Source: Monosporascus cannonballus
Taxonomy: Eukaryota > Ascomycota > Sordariomycetes > Xylariales
Reading direction: 5' to 3'
NCBI GenBank assembly: GCA_004154925.1
Contig: QJNS01000213.1
Location: 1-64,000, forward strand
Length of the DNA: 64,000 nucleotides
This document shows positions 48,387 through 62,939 of this stretch, in pieces; position 1 is the first letter of the stretch, and each line of letters begins with the position of its first letter. The notes under the pieces were generated by a model. It was not told the DNA's origin. It saw only the letters and a list, made by a program, of their open reading frames with translations, and did not search any database. A program made the translations under genes and the position numbers.

Positions 48387-51199
48387 ATTGGTTAAACCCC
48401 TTAGCCGTTATATGTTGCAAAATTTTGTTTAATAATATCGTTAAATTTTGAACAATACCTCCGAGATTATGTCTACCAGCAAGCAGCCCGAACAGCCCAT
48501 TTACTAAGTCTCTGATAACTCGGACATTAAAATAGAATCCGAAAAGAAAAAGGAAAAACCTCGTCATTTTCGCGAAGTTTTTCGACGTCTGAATATTATA
48601 AACGAACGTATCTTTCAACTTAAAAAAGATAATAATAATCTTATAATATCTCTTTAAGCCGCCTATAAGAAGTTTAAAAAAAAGAAAACTTTCGAAACCG
48701 GGAAACCCTTTCGAATAAGCCAGGTTATTTAGCTAAATTTTACCAAGGAACTAAAAAAGGTTCTTGAACTTTTTAAATCAAAGTTTTCGACAGAACTTTA
48801 ACTAAATTATAACTATTTTTAACTTAATACTAAGGATATTTCGAATATTTTCGTGCTCGATTAATTACGCTTATTATACGAATTAAATTCGTAATTAAGC
48901 TATTTACCGGAAATACGGTTATTTGGTTCGAATTGCTTATAAGAAAATATATTATTTTATTAATAAAAAACGAAATCCTGAAGTAATATATATATATATA
49001 ACGATGATAAATAATTTAAATAAATATTAATAAAGCTTTTCGAAATGATAAACGAAGAAATAAAGGCTAAAATATAAATTTAATAATTATAATAAAAAGA
49101 AATCCATATTTAATTACGGTAATACGTTCGTTCAATTAACTTTTAAATTAAATTAGAAATAAAAAATATTAATAACTAAATTTGTAACAGCCGAAAAAAT
49201 ATAAAATGTTTTTTAAACTTCATCGGCTTAATTACTTATTAGATTATGTTGTAATAATAATTAAAATTAATAATACATAATACGTTTAACGTATTAAAAG
49301 TATTAAAGGAAAAAATAATAATAAATCACGATATACGGTTAATACCAGCGCTTTTTAACGTAATAACACTTTCTATAGCACGAAACCAGGGCTTATAGAA
49401 CTAAGAACTATTTACAGAAAGGATTAAAGCCAGACCAAATGCTTTAATTATAACAAAATAGGGCATAAAACAACGTAATGCAAAATATCTAAGAAACTCC
49501 GTTAAAACAATTAAAAACCTATATCGAAGAAATAACTCGGAGAAAATCAGAAAAACGAAAACAAACCTATTAATATAATTCGGCCTAAGTACGTACCGGG
49601 CCCCCTATAGCGAAAAATCCAATAGGGAATACAAAAAGCTAAGAAGCTAACTTAACAAATATCCCGAACATAATAAAAAGCATTATAAAAATAATTATAC
49701 GAATACCAGGATTGGACAGAAAGATTGATCACGGAATCTCTGATCGATACGACGAAATACATGCTATATATTGTCGACGACGAAAATATCCCGATTACGA
49801 AAAATAAAAATAATATATCCATATACAAATTACCCGCATATATTATCAAAAATTTGATTTCCTAAACTGAACCGGAAATAATAAAAACAATAAAAATTAA
49901 TAATAATATTTTCGATTTATAGCCCTAGAAAATATTTAATAATTGGCCGAAATAAAAGGCTAACCCAAAAAAATAATGCTTATAAAAAAGCTTTTATTAT
50001 TATTACTAATAATATAACTACTGAACGAAAAAGAAGTTAATTTAATATATAATAGAAGAATATTACCAAAATATTATTATTCATTTTTATTTTTCATTAA
50101 TATTTAATATAAACCTTTATAAAAAAAGCTATTAAAAAATACGTTATTTTCTAAGCGAATTCTAAAATAATAATTAATATAACGTATAATAGGATACAGT
50201 CGAAAAAATAAAAAGAAATAATTTACCTAACAAAGAAATAAATTATAACAAAATTTAAAATAATTAATATAATTCGAAAAAAATAATAGGACGACAAAAC
50301 CGACAAATATAATAGCTTAACGCGCTAAATACGAAAATACAAATAAAGCTTAACAAACTTAAACAGAAATTAAAAGAAAAGGATTACTTATAAAAAAGCT
50401 GCAAAATAACAAAACTCAGAAAAATTAAAAACAATTTTTAAAAGAGGCTTTAAACATAACGATAAAAACCGTTAATAACTTTATTATTTTAAATATACGA
50501 ATTAGAACGTATTAATATACCGTAATAGTAAATTACGGAACTGTAAGCGAAAATCATATTATACCAAACGTAATTAATAAGCTTGAACAATTATAAAAAT
50601 ACAAGTTAAAACCTTATATAATAATAAATATCGAAAGTCAGGAATTCGTTTACGATAACGAAACAATTATACGCCAAATAAATCACTTCGAGATTTTTAT
50701 CTAAGGATAATATTAGATAATTAATTTCGATATCGTTTTATTTAGGAATTACGATATGATTTTAAAAAGGTTATAAATATATTAGTACAAATTTTTAATT
50801 AATACAGGAACTAGTCAAATAAGATTTACCTTATACCTTATTAACGGATAAAAAAATTATGATCTTAATATTTAATCGAAAATGGCGATAAATGCAGGCA
50901 TTAGAATACGACAAAAATCTTATTACCTAAAGGGACGAAACATAAAAAAAAATTAGATATCAAAGAAAAATACGACGTATCGTTATTACTATGAAAGCGA
51001 AATTAAAGCAACTAAATAACGACTTAAAATAACAACTCCAAACGTTAGAAACTCTGATCAATATACGACCATAATATTACCGATACGAACAGCGTTTCAA
51101 AAAGGAGCTTAGTACGAAATTACCAGAATATAACAAATAAGATTATAAAATAATCTTTGAGAAAAGATTTTCGACGAAGTTTTACCTTATTTATAACCT

Positions 51200-51700
51200 T
51201 AACAAAAACAATTTACGTACTTTTGAAAAATACCTAAAAGATCGGTTATAAAACGGATAGATTCAACTTTCGCAATTACTAACAGGCTATCCGATATTTT
51301 TTATATTAAAGAAAAACGAAAAACTACGATTTATAGTTAATTATAGATAACTAAACGATATTATTATTAAAAATCGAATATTATTACGTTTAATCACAGA
51401 AATAAAACACCGACTGTACGAAGCTTAATAATTTATAACATTCGATGTTAAAGATAAATATAAACTTATTAAAATTAAGAAAAAAATACGAATAAAAAAT
51501 AACCTTTAAGACGAAATACAGATTATTTAAGAATTTAGTTATACTAATAGGCTTTACGAACGTATCAGCAACTTTTTTACAGATAATTAATTATATATTA
51601 CGAAAATATCTCGATATTTTCGTCGTTTGCTATCTTGATGACATTTTATTTTTTTAAAAAACGGAAAAACCACATATAAAATACGTCCATGAAGCTTTTT
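51200..51700 (+). pseudogene. Reverse transcriptase of copy B1 (degraded)
   Basis: The plus strand reads KLRFIVNYR, LNDIIIKNR, ITFDVKDKYKLIKIKK and later a CYLDDILFF active site (about 51630-51650), with frame changes and stops between. Gypsy-type RT. Confidence 0.8.
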
Positions 51701-51939
51701 AAGCTGTACAAAATGTAAAACTATTTATTAACGTAAAAAAAGGTAATTTTACGTATAGAAAATGGAATATCTGGGATATATTATTACATTAGGACATATC
51801 AAAATAAACTCCAAAAAATCGCTATAATTATAGAATAATAGACGCTAACGACGGTTAAGGAAGTACAGGTATTCCTTGGATTCGCCAACTACTATAGGAA
51901 ATTTATTCGAAATTTTAGTAAAATAATCATATTCCTAAC

Positions 51940-52359
51940 TATAACGAACCTGTCATACATCCACCTGGAGGTATTAGCAATATCCGGAAAGTGCCTTGAT
52001 TTGCAGATAATAATAGGACGAAAAATAATTCAGTGGTTTGTTCGTTAAAAAGATTTAAAAACTTTTCCCTTAATTAAAGAACGGTACAGTTGCTTTTTGA
52101 CTAAAAGGTTAGATTAATAGCTAAGGGGCGAAACTAAATAGGTGCTATTTATATAAAAACCCGATTTATTATATATCCTAATTCCTTAAAGTAAGTATAT
52201 CGTGGATTTATATAATTTATATAATTTGATTAATCCTTTAAATTACTTAGATTATATTTGTTTGGGCTGAGAACCTTTATCCGGAATTCAGCCGTAATAG
52301 CTTTACGTTAAGCCTTAAAGGTTAGCTTTTTTAAAATAAAAACCTTTGTTCTTATAATA
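51940..52359 (-). repeat. Left (3') LTR of gypsy copy C
   Basis: 420 bp. The outer ~80 bp retain CCTGTCATACATCCACCTGG-type sequence that is AT-converted in the right LTR; the inner end is strongly AT-converted. Confidence 0.85.
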
Positions 52360-55300
52360 TTATTTTCTTTTTCCAACGATGTTTGTCCCAAAAATAAGAA
52401 CCGTAAGTGGCCACCTTATTTTTAGTAAAAGAAATTAAAAGCGTTTTAATTCATTTTACCATAACAGGCCGTATTTAAAAAGGAAAAAGAAAATTTTAAC
52501 TGAATTAACGCAAAATGCGTAATAATTATATAAACTTTATCGAAAAATTGAGTTTCCAAATCGTCGTTTGTTTAAATTATATTTCTTTTAGAGAACCTAA
52601 TTATTTTTATATTGTCGATATTTTAAGTTATGGTTATTGTACGTATTACTAACGTTCGGTTTGCGATATATTAAATATGAATTCCTTAATTAAAATTGGG
52701 AAAGAACGTAAACGTTTATGGAAGGAATAATGCGAAATAAAAGATAAGTTAATGGAACTTTTTGGTCGGTTAAAACGTTTTCGTTTTTAGTAAGATATTT
52801 TATAAAAAAAGTTTTTATTATTTTAAAAAATGGATATAAAATAAATTAATTAGAAAAATAGGAAAAGTTAAAGAAAAAATAACGATATATAGAAATAAAG
52901 TAGGTATAGCTTGTTTCCGAGAAAAACGTTATTACGAAGGCGTTTATTTCTTTTAATTAAAACGTTATAAGTTTAGATTTAAGTAAGAAACCGTTATCAT
53001 TTATAACTTTGGCCGTATTAGAAATAGTCGGTTAGGATTTTGACGGTAAAACGTTTTAATTAGGTTTATCGTAGTTGTTAAATAATTAAATAATTTTTAT
53101 ATGTTTTTTTTCTAGTAAATAATCCTTTTATTTAACTAAGTATTAAATTTTGTTTTTAATTATTTTGTAATTTAGTATTCATTTGATTTTGTATTTGTTT
53201 AAATCTTTTTTGAATTTTAGGTTTATTTTTAACGGGGCGTTTTTAGGTATTGGTTTTAGTAAAAAGATATGAAAAATAAAATGTATCTTTATATTTTTAA
53301 GTAACGCCAGGCAATAATTGGTTTTGGAAATAAATTTTTTAATTTTAAATAGATTAAGGCTTTTTAAAATCGAACTTATTATTAATTTTGTTTAGTTTAA
53401 TTTATAGGATATTTGAAATTGCGCTTTGTTTTTAATATAAGTAAACTTGGTTTTGCTAAAAGTAGTTTTTTTTTTAATTTCTTTATTATAATAATAAGTT
53501 ATCCGTTTTGAAAAAAATTATAATTTATTTTAGAAACGGGCTAGATTATTTTGATTTTATTATTAATACCTTTCCTTCTAAGATAACCGTAATAATTTTA
53601 ATATTTTATTAAGCGGCTATTTAAGTCGTTTTATTTTTATATTATATTTATATATTTTATATAAAGAGATACGTTTATACTTTTGTTATTAAATATATGA
53701 GTTAATTATAATAAGCTATAAAATCTATAACATATTATTTTCGCTGTGTTATCAATATTATAATTTTTAATTATTTTTTTAACTGTACGGCGTAACTTTA
53801 AAAAATCGTATGTTTTTATAACCGTTTAACAATTTTGAAGATATTTTAATATCCTTATAACGGGTTTTCGGAAAATATCTTTACGAATTACTTTGAATAA
53901 TCGTTTGGAATATAAATTTTATTATAATGTAATAATTGATTTTTTAATTACTTTTTTAATTATTAAATCTTTTTGCTTTTACGTATCGTAAAAATTCTGA
54001 ACCCGTATTAAAAGTTCTGCAATTAGTTTTTTTAGTATTTTATATAATTATGTTATATTATCGTTATTGTATTGTAATATTTATATGTTTTTTTGGAAAC
54101 CTTAAAATCGTAATTCCAATTGTAAGTAAAAATATCCGTTTAAATATTTTTTAATATAATAAGTTTTAAAGTTAAATTCGGATAAAAATATCATTTATTT
54201 TTCGTATTATTTATTTAGTTTTTGGGCTTTGTAAATCGAATAAAGCTTTTATAATTAAAGTAAATATCAAAAGGTTTTCTCGCTTTATTAAAAAATGTTT
54301 CTATTTTTTAAATGTATTAACAATTATTAATAATTTTTTGTTATAAATTTAATATATAAATTTTATATTTCGGAACACTTTTAAATAATATTTTATTAAG
54401 TATTATTTATCGTTATTATTTTCTTATTTTAAGATTATATTTAAGGTATATTTTAAGGTATCGGTTTTTAATCATTTCTTTTTATTCAAGTTAAATAGTT
54501 TTATAATAAATTTATTAGTAATTATTTCCTTTAATTTTTGGAAAGTTTTTTTTATTTTTTCTAAAAAGTTAAATTTTTTTTCTTAACGTATTCGTTAATA
54601 GTAAATTTTGTTAATAACTTATTTATATCTTTATATCCCTTAATAAAATTACGTACATAACATATATATTTTAAAATTTATCGGATATTTATAATAATTC
54701 CCTTATTAGGGCTAAGTTTTTCCTTGATTACTTTTAATTTTGAACGGTAAATGTGAATTTAACCGGAAATAAAAATAAAGTTTAAAAACTTTGATTTTTA
54801 TATATGTTATATGTTTTTGGCTAAATTAATTCGAATATTTATTTTATCCAGAATTTTAAATCCTTAGGCTATATATTTTTTCAATTCTTTTAAAGTTTTT
54901 AAATAAATCAAGATATTATCGAAATAAACGAATATAAATTTATCGAGGAATTTCCGAAACATAATTCTAACTAAATTTTGGAGGCTGGTAAAGGCATTAG
55001 TAAATCCTATAGGTATTACTTTGTATTCATAAAGTCTATATATTATTTTAAATATTATTTTTCATTTTTCGTTGTTGACCATTTTAATACAGTAATAATT
55101 ATCTCGAAAATTAAATGTAATAAATTATTTAATTTTGTTCATGTTTTTTTGGAATATATATGAAAATTTGAAAATATTTATTTTTAATTAGAATATTATT
55201 TAGTTATTTATAATTAATTAATTTTTGATTAATAACATTTTCGTTCTTATCGAGTTCTTGCTTATTATTCTTATTTTTGGTGCTATAAAAACGGGGTATT

Positions 55301-58256
55301 TAATAAAAAAGTTAAAAGGCTAAATACTTTGTTTAAATTTAATTATATATTCTTTTGTAAGGCCTTCGATTTTTCTGAGTTTTTAGAATAAATTTTGTAA
55401 AACTTACAATAATATCCTTTTTTCATAAATATCCAATAACTTTACCAACCAAATAGTAACAACTTATGATTTTCTTTGTTTTTAAATAGTCTTTCTAAAT
55501 TTTTGGTATTTTGGCGGTACCGTAAAGATTTGAGCAGGAATCCGTAGTTTTTTGATAATATAACGAATTTTTCGATCGTTTTTTTAGTATTTTCGGTTTG
55601 TTTTTCTAAAAAAGTATTTGCTTTTTTTAATTAATCCGTATATTATTGGAATAAAATTAAGGCATCCCCAGAATAATATCATATCCGGAAATATTAATAA
55701 TATTTTGCGAAACGCGTTTTTAGTATTTTTGAATTCGTATAATAAGTTTTTTAATTTTTCGTAAATTTTGATTCTTTTCGTAAGTAAATAGGTTTCCGTT
55801 TACCGTACGTAATTTATAAAACTATAAGTTATATTTCTAAAGAATTTGATACTCTTTTGCCGTTATAAGGAAAATAAATTTGCTTTTTATTTTAAAGTTA
55901 ATTATGGCTTTAAATATTTTGTTTTTATATTAAAAAGAAATTTTGATTGGGATACGTATTATTTTTTATCACCTTATATAAGGTTTTGTAAATTGGAGTT
56001 TTTCGGTACCTTAATTTTAAGAGCATTTATAATTTTTTGATTTTTAATCCCGCTCGGTTTAAGAAAATGTTTATTCGCGAATTCTTTAAATAATATATTT
56101 GATATATTAATCGTTTTTATACCAGAATTATATTTCTTGCCGTTTTTATATTATAACTCTAAATTTGAGTTTTTTTGGTTTACCTTTTAGTTTTGTATTT
56201 TTTAAATTATAGGATTAAAATAATATATTTCTAAAACAGAGAATTTTCTTTTTAAAAATATATATTGGATATATAATATCGGCAAAAAATACAAATATTT
56301 TTACCTTATAATTTTCTAATTGTATTTTAATTCGGAATATAAATAATAAAATTTAAGATATTTTAGCTATCGAAAACTTTTATATATCGATATATATTAT
56401 ATAATTCGATAAATATATTTTTGTTTTATCTACGCCAAAAATTATTATTTTTCTTAGCTTTAAAATAAATAAGGTAATCGTCGAAATAGCAAATCATAAA
56501 ATGTAATAGGCCATAAAAAGTAATTAATAATATTTTCTAATAAATAATATATTTTAGGAAATTATAAAATTCCGGGGATAATTATTTATGGTTATTAACG
56601 TTTGGTCGAAATTAACTGTTTTTTATATGCATTGTATATTTTTAGAAATTAAAATATTATTAATATCTTAATTTTATAATTATTTTAAAAGCCGTTTATT
56701 TTAGATAATATTTAAAGGTTTTATTTTCAAAATCTTAATAAATACAATAATTTTCGTACTTTAGGACATCGTTTTAAATTTAAATAATAATAGTAATAAT
56801 ACATTCTGGCTGGAAAAAGTTGGAATTAATTCTTTTTCTGCCTTATTATTAATTCTTTATTTAATTGCTTTAGTTTTTTTTATAATTAAAACATACCTTT
56901 TTTAAAAAATTCCTTTTTGCGGAGAGATAGTATTAATTTTTAAAATACTCCTTTTTACTATAATAAAAATATTTTATTTTGAATGTATTTTTTGTCTTAA
57001 GTTTTTTCGAAATAAAATTTACTTTTTTAAGGTTTACCTTTATTTTTCTTAATTCGGGTTTTTAAATCGTTATCGTTACTTCGTTCACCAGTTGTTTTGC
57101 CAGATGTCAATTAAAAATATATTAATTAATAATAATATCTTTATTTATATATTTTGCCAAAGAATCTATTTTAAGTTTATATATAGTTTGTTTTTAACTT
57201 AAGGTTTTAGATTGTTATAATAAGAGTAAAATTATGCGTTTTTTGATAAATTTAAAATACTTATTAAAGAGTTAAATTTAGTTTAACGAAAAAATTAAAT
57301 TTACTTAATTTTATTTTATTTTTTATTTGGATTTTCAAATAAGGTTTATATTTTTTTTCGAAATATTCGTAATTATTAAAAATATAATTCATATGATTTA
57401 AATATTTTTCTAGATATTTTTTAAAGTAATCCGTCAAAATGGGTTCGAAGCATTGGCGAATTCGTTTGCTGAATAATTAAAAAATAATTATTACTTTTTG
57501 ATAATCTTCTGTTAAAAGATTTTCATAAAATTTAAGATAAAACCTAGCTTAAATTAAAAATCGGTTGGGATTTTCTTTTCCGTTATAAAGTTTAAAAAAT
57601 TTAATTTATAATTTTGAATGTTTAATATTCCGTAATAATTAAGAGGTAAAACGGTTTTTTCTCGTACCTGGTTCGGATTAAATAATAATAAAGTTGAAGT
57701 TTCTTTTTTACGTTCGTTTTGTTTTCAGCGAAAGTGGTCGGTAATTAGCTTTTTGGCTTTATCTTTTAACGGAGCTAAATTAAGAGAAAGTTGGTTTTGT
57801 CTTTTTGGCGAATCGAACGATTTCTTTTTTTAGGCTTATAACTTTTTAGACCAGAAAATTAATTTTTTCTTTCGGTAATAAATTGTTTTCCGTAATTAAA
57901 TTCTTTTTTTACCTTTTTAACTTTTAATTAAGTAATTTTCTTTTATTTTTAATTTTTAAATCTTAATCATTTTCTAAAATATTATAGAAGGTTATTATTA
58001 AGGTTAAACATAAGGTTTTTTTAGGATCGAATAATAGAAATTGCTATATTATTTATTAAATTAAAAACTTTTTTAATAAAAAATAAATTATTTAATTTAA
58101 TTATTAATCTTTTACCGGCCTGTGGCGGGAATTTTGATTTATTATTTATTTTTTTAAAAATCGTTTTATATTTTCATTTATATTAAATTTAAAAATGATT
58201 TATATTTCATTAGGCGGTAAATTATTTGTCGGCTATTAATTAAGCAATTATTAAAA

Positions 58257-58672
58257 TATAATAAATTCATTATATATCTATTTAGAAGTATAAATACTAT
58301 CCGAAAAAGGTTTTGAATTATAAATAATAATAAAACGAAATATAATTTAATGTTCTGTTCGTTAAAAAGATTTGAAAACGTTTCCCGTAATTAAAAAAAG
58401 GATAATTACCTCTTAATTAAAAGCTTAAATTAATAATTAAAAAGCGAAATTAAATAGGTTTTATTTATATAAAGAACCGATTTATTATATATCTCAATTT
58501 TGTAAAGTAAGTATATTATGGATTTATATCATTTATGTGATCTAATTAATCCCTTAGATTATTTAGATCATATTTATCTGGGCCGAGAATTGCCATCCGG
58601 AGTTTAGCCGTAATAACTTTACGCTAAGCCTTAAAGGTTGGCTTCCTTAAGATAGGAACCCTTCTTCCTATA
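58257..58672 (-). repeat. Right (5') LTR of gypsy copy C
   Basis: About 416 bp. The inner end is AT-converted; the outer ~110 bp are better preserved than in the left LTR. The last few bases seem shortened relative to copy A. Confidence 0.8.
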
Positions 58673-59379
58673 TTAACGAACCTTGTAAAAAAAGCAAAAA
58701 AATTTAAATAAACGACAAATACGGAAAAAATATTTTAGGACGTTAAGGATATAAGTACCAGCGAGCTAATATTAATTACATACGATTTAATACGCCTCGT
58801 TAAACTAAAAACCGATATTTCGGATTATGCGTTAAACGTAATAATCGAATAACGAAATAATTAAGGCAAATTGCACCTTATTATATTCTTTTCCCATATA
58901 TTAAAAAGAACCAAATTTAATTAAGGTATTTCAAATAAGGAATTTATGGCTATTATTAGGGTATTTCGGAAATTTAGGTACTTTCTAAAAGAAAGCTTGT
59001 ACCAGGTTAAGGTTTATATAAATTATTAAAATCTTACTCGATTTTCCATAACTAAAAAGTTCACAAAACGATAATTAAGATATATAAAAAAATTGGCGAA
59101 TTTCGATTTCGTTATTATTTACAAGAAAGGTTCAGAAAGTGGCAGAGCAAATACCCTAAGCAGGTAGCCAGATTTCGAAAAGAAATTAATTAAAACTAGC
59201 TATACAATTTTCGATATTATCATAGAAGGATATTTACGCTTACGACAACTTACGACAATTCGGGCAGTACCTTTTAATATGTACTAGAAAATTTAACAGT
59301 ATAATAGTAATTTTTCAAACGACCAAAAAACGAACAAAATACAAATTCCAGAAAAATATCAAAAGGATTTAATACGAAA

Positions 59380-59770
59380 AATATACGAATATCAGCTATA
59401 CGGATATCCAGAGATCCACAAAACCCTTGAAAAACTTTAACGCATATATTCTTTTTTTAAAATAAACTTAACGGTACAGAAAATCACACGATAATAAGAT
59501 GCTTACGCCAAACAAAGATACGATAATATAAGCTATATAAAAGGTTATAGCTATTACCAATCGCAAAATAACCATAGTATTTAATTACATTTAACCTTAT
59601 TACTAAACTTCTTATATTAAAAGATTTAGCTATAAAAATATATTACGACAGCAGTTTCGTAATCGCCGACCGATTAACGAAATTTTCTTATTTCTTACCA
59701 TATTATAAGAACATAAACGCCGAACAAATAGTATATATTTTTTGAACCATATTTTTAATATATACGGATT
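59380..59770 (+). pseudogene. Integrase N-terminal half of copy B1, cut by an LTR
   Basis: A zinc-binding-type stretch (YPEIHKTLEKL) is followed by the start of the catalytic core (DSSFVIADRLTKFSYFLPYY). The reading ends at 59770 where TGTTACGAC begins, so the C-terminal half is absent from this position. Confidence 0.75.
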
Positions 59771-60130
59771 TGTTACGACTCGACAAGCTCCGGTCTCAAG
59801 AAACGGTCAGGCAGGAGGACACGGGCCACCTCCCGGGTCACGTAACGGTGATCACTGCCAAGCCAGTGATCATTAGTGATTAAAGGCGATCCCAAGTTAT
59901 CGTAATTATCACCAACGGCGTGATTACAAGTAATCAAGCCAAAAAGGACAAAGATATATACGCTTATTAATTCCATAATTTAAATAACTTTAATTTGCAA
60001 TATTTATCAATATTAATCGTTTGTTATAAGGTATTTCCGGTATTAAGAAATATAATACGATTATTATATTTATTGCTTAGATTCCTACGATATTTTTGCT
60101 AACATAAACCCGTCAACTTAAGGTTTAACA
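59771..60130 (+). repeat. 5' LTR of family-B copy B2
   Basis: 360 bp, TGTTACGACTC to GTTTAACA, with TGTTA/TAACA ends intact. The first ~170 bp are GC-rich and contain the palindromic pair TGATCACTG/CAGTGATCA near 59849-59872. The rest is AT-rich. Followed by ATTGGTTAAA. Confidence 0.85.
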
Positions 60131-62939
60131 ATTGGTTAAATTATATAGCCGTTATACGTTGCAAACTTTTATTCAGTAATACCGTTAAATTCTAAGTAAT
60201 ATTTAATACTGTCAAAATATTAACCAGCATTTAGAAAACCCTTATTTAATAGCTTTAAGTTCGAATTCGGGAATTAAAAAGAGAAATTCGATAACTTAGG
60301 GTTACGCCACCTATCTAACCTTTTCTTATTTGCATAAAGCCAAAGAAACCAAAACCCTACGATGGAAAAGGCAACCCTTAAACCTTTTTGATTTAGGCAC
60401 GAGTTTACTTTCGTTTCTTAGATCTTAATGATCCAGCGGATATGGTCCTAGTAATAGGAGTATGCCTAATAAGAGATGCGGCTAATTAGTTTAAGCCCGT
60501 TATAAGAAATTTCCTGGAAATAGGAAAAACAGATAAGGAGGACTTTATCAATAAGATTTTTTTAACTTATACCAATTTCGAAAACAAAATGCGCGATAAT
60601 TTCGGCAATCCGGATAAAGAATAATTAACGGCTTAATAATTTTTATAATTCCGATAAAAAGAATTTACGTTTAAATACGCCATAACCTTTAAAAGTTTCG
60701 CGGCTAAGGCAGGATAAGGAGATACTAAAGCCGACGTCCTTATTAACATATTTTATACGGGGCTAAAAATAATATAAAAGATAAGATTATTCGGATTAAA
60801 TAATTAATTACCTTAGACCGGTATATTGCAAAGGTAATTAAGATTAATAGTCGATAGTTTGAAAAAAGATAAAAGAAAAAAGGATAATATGCCCCGCGTT
60901 CGGGATATAAGTCCAATTAGGGGAAAAAACGAAATGCACCCCTTATTTCTTACGGAACGGCGCCAGGACCTATGGAACTCGGCGTTACCTATAAATAAGA
61001 TTAGAGCCAGATTAAATACTTTAATTATGGCAAAATGGGACATAAGGTTTATAAGTATAAGAAACCCTAAAAACCATAATAAGATAATTAAATCCTTATA
61101 CCGGAAAGATAATCCAGGAATAACTAAGGAAACGATAGCAAAGTTATTAACATAATCCAAGCCAAGTACGTATTAGCCTTTAAGCAAAAGGTCCAATAAG
61201 GATTATTACGATAAGAAATTTAACGAAAAATGCGAAAAGCCAAAAAGCTAGCTTAATAGGTATTACGAATATAATAAAAAGCGTTATAAAGATGGTTATA
61301 TAAATATCGGAATTAAATAGAAAAACTTTATCCTGGAATACCTGATCGATACGGTAAAATGTACGCCATATACTGTCGACGACGAGAATATCCCGATTAC
61401 AAAGAATAAAAATAACATATTTATGTACAAATTACCCGAATATACTATAAGGGATTCGATTTTCCAAACTATACCGGGCATAATAAAATAATAAATAATA
61501 ATATCGATAATTTCGAACCATAGCCGCAGAAAATATATAATAGCTGGCCGAAATAAAAAGTTGGCCTGAAAAAAAATAATGCCCCTAGGAAGACCCCTTT
61601 TGTCGTTATAGATGGTATAATTACCAAACGGAAAAGGAGTTAATCTAGCGTACGGTAAAAAAGCATTGTCAGAAAGTTATTACGGAGTTTTATTTTTAAT
61701 TGGTATTTATTATAAATTTTTACGAAAGAAAAGTTATTAAGGAAAAGATACGTTAATTTATAAGAGATTTTTAAAACGATAACCAAAACGACGTACAATA
61801 AGATGTAATCGCAAATATAAGAAAATAATTTATTCGATAAAGGGAAAAATTGCAAAAGAATTAAAAATAATTAATACGGTTTGAAAAAACAGTACGCCGA
61901 TAATAACGATAAATGTAACAACTTAATACGTTATACATAGAAATACAAATAAAGCTTAATAAATTCGAATAAAAGTTAAAAGAAAAAAGTCATTTATAAG
62001 AAAGCTGCAAGATAACGAAACTTAAAGGAATTAAAGGGAACTTTTAAGAAAAGCTTTAAACGTAACGATAAGACACGTTAACGATCTTATTATTTTGCAA
62101 ATACGAATCGGAACGTATTAATATATTATAATAATAAATTATAAAACTCTGGGCGGAAATTATATTATACCGGATATAGTTAATAAGCTTAAATTGTTAT
62201 AAAAATATAAGTTGAAACCTTATATAACGACGAATGCCGAAAGTCAGGAATTCGTTTACGATAACGGAAAAATCATACGCAAAATTAATTACTTCGAGAT
62301 TTTTGTTAAAGGATAATACTAGATAATTAATTTCGATATCGTTCCATTCGGGAATTACGATATAATCTTAGGATTATTATGGATACGCTAATACGGAATT
62401 TTAATTAATGGCGGAACTGGCCAGGTAAAATTTAATTTACTCCCTATTAATAAATAAAAAAAAGAGAAAAAATTAAAATCTTAATATTTGATTAATAAAA
62501 ATAACGAATATAGGCATAACGATACGACAAATACCTTATTACCTAAAGGAATAAAATATAAAAAAGAAAATAGGCATTAAAGAAAAATACGACGTATTAT
62601 TATTTTTATTAAAACGACATTAAAACAACTAAATAATAATCTGAAATAATAAGAATAATAGCTTAAGGAATTAGAAAACTTAATTAATATGCTACCATAA
62701 TATTACAGATATAAATAGTTTTTCAAAAAAAAACTTAATACGAAATTATTAGAAAATAGTAAATAGAATTATAAAATAATTTTTAAAGAAGGATTTTCGA
62801 CAAAGTTTTACCTTATTTATAATCTTAATAAAGATAAGTTATATACTTTCAGAAAATACCTGGAAAATCGGCTACAGAAAGAATAAATTCGACTTTCGAA
62901 ATTACCAGCAAAATACCTTATGTTTTTCGTACCTAAAAA

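Larger units (their letters stand above)
51940..58672 (-). mobile_element. Ty3/gypsy LTR retrotransposon, copy C (same family as copy A)
   Basis: LTRs at 51940-52359 and 58257-58672 align with those of copy A. The interior aligns with copy A along its length in the same (minus-strand) orientation: RT region near 54900-55300, gag near 57300-57700. Inserted in copy B1: the host reading is interrupted after CTAAC at 51935-51939 and resumes from TTAAC at 58673-58677, a 5-bp duplication with one C-to-T change. More mutated than copy A. Confidence 0.85.
48041..59770 (+). mobile_element. Gypsy family-B copy B1, containing gypsy copy C
   Basis: 5' LTR 48041-48386, then gag (about 48450-49700), protease, and RT ending near 51700 with YLDDILFF. 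The sequence stops at 51939 just after an [14 protein letters not shown] block, is interrupted by copy C, and resumes at 58673 with RNase H and integrase (HKTLEKL at about 59410; ADRLTKFSYFLPYYKN at about 59665). It is then cut at 59770 by the LTR of the next copy. Its 3' half must lie beyond the window if the nesting is simple. Confidence 0.8.

Noticed and set aside
48355..48618. 87-codon minus-strand ORF
   Set aside because: Antisense to the end of the B1 LTR and the start of gag.
60859..61155. 98-codon plus-strand and 115-codon minus-strand ORFs
   Set aside because: Both overlap family-B gag; the plus frame covers part of the gag region, but the zinc knuckle is in another frame, so neither is an intact gene.
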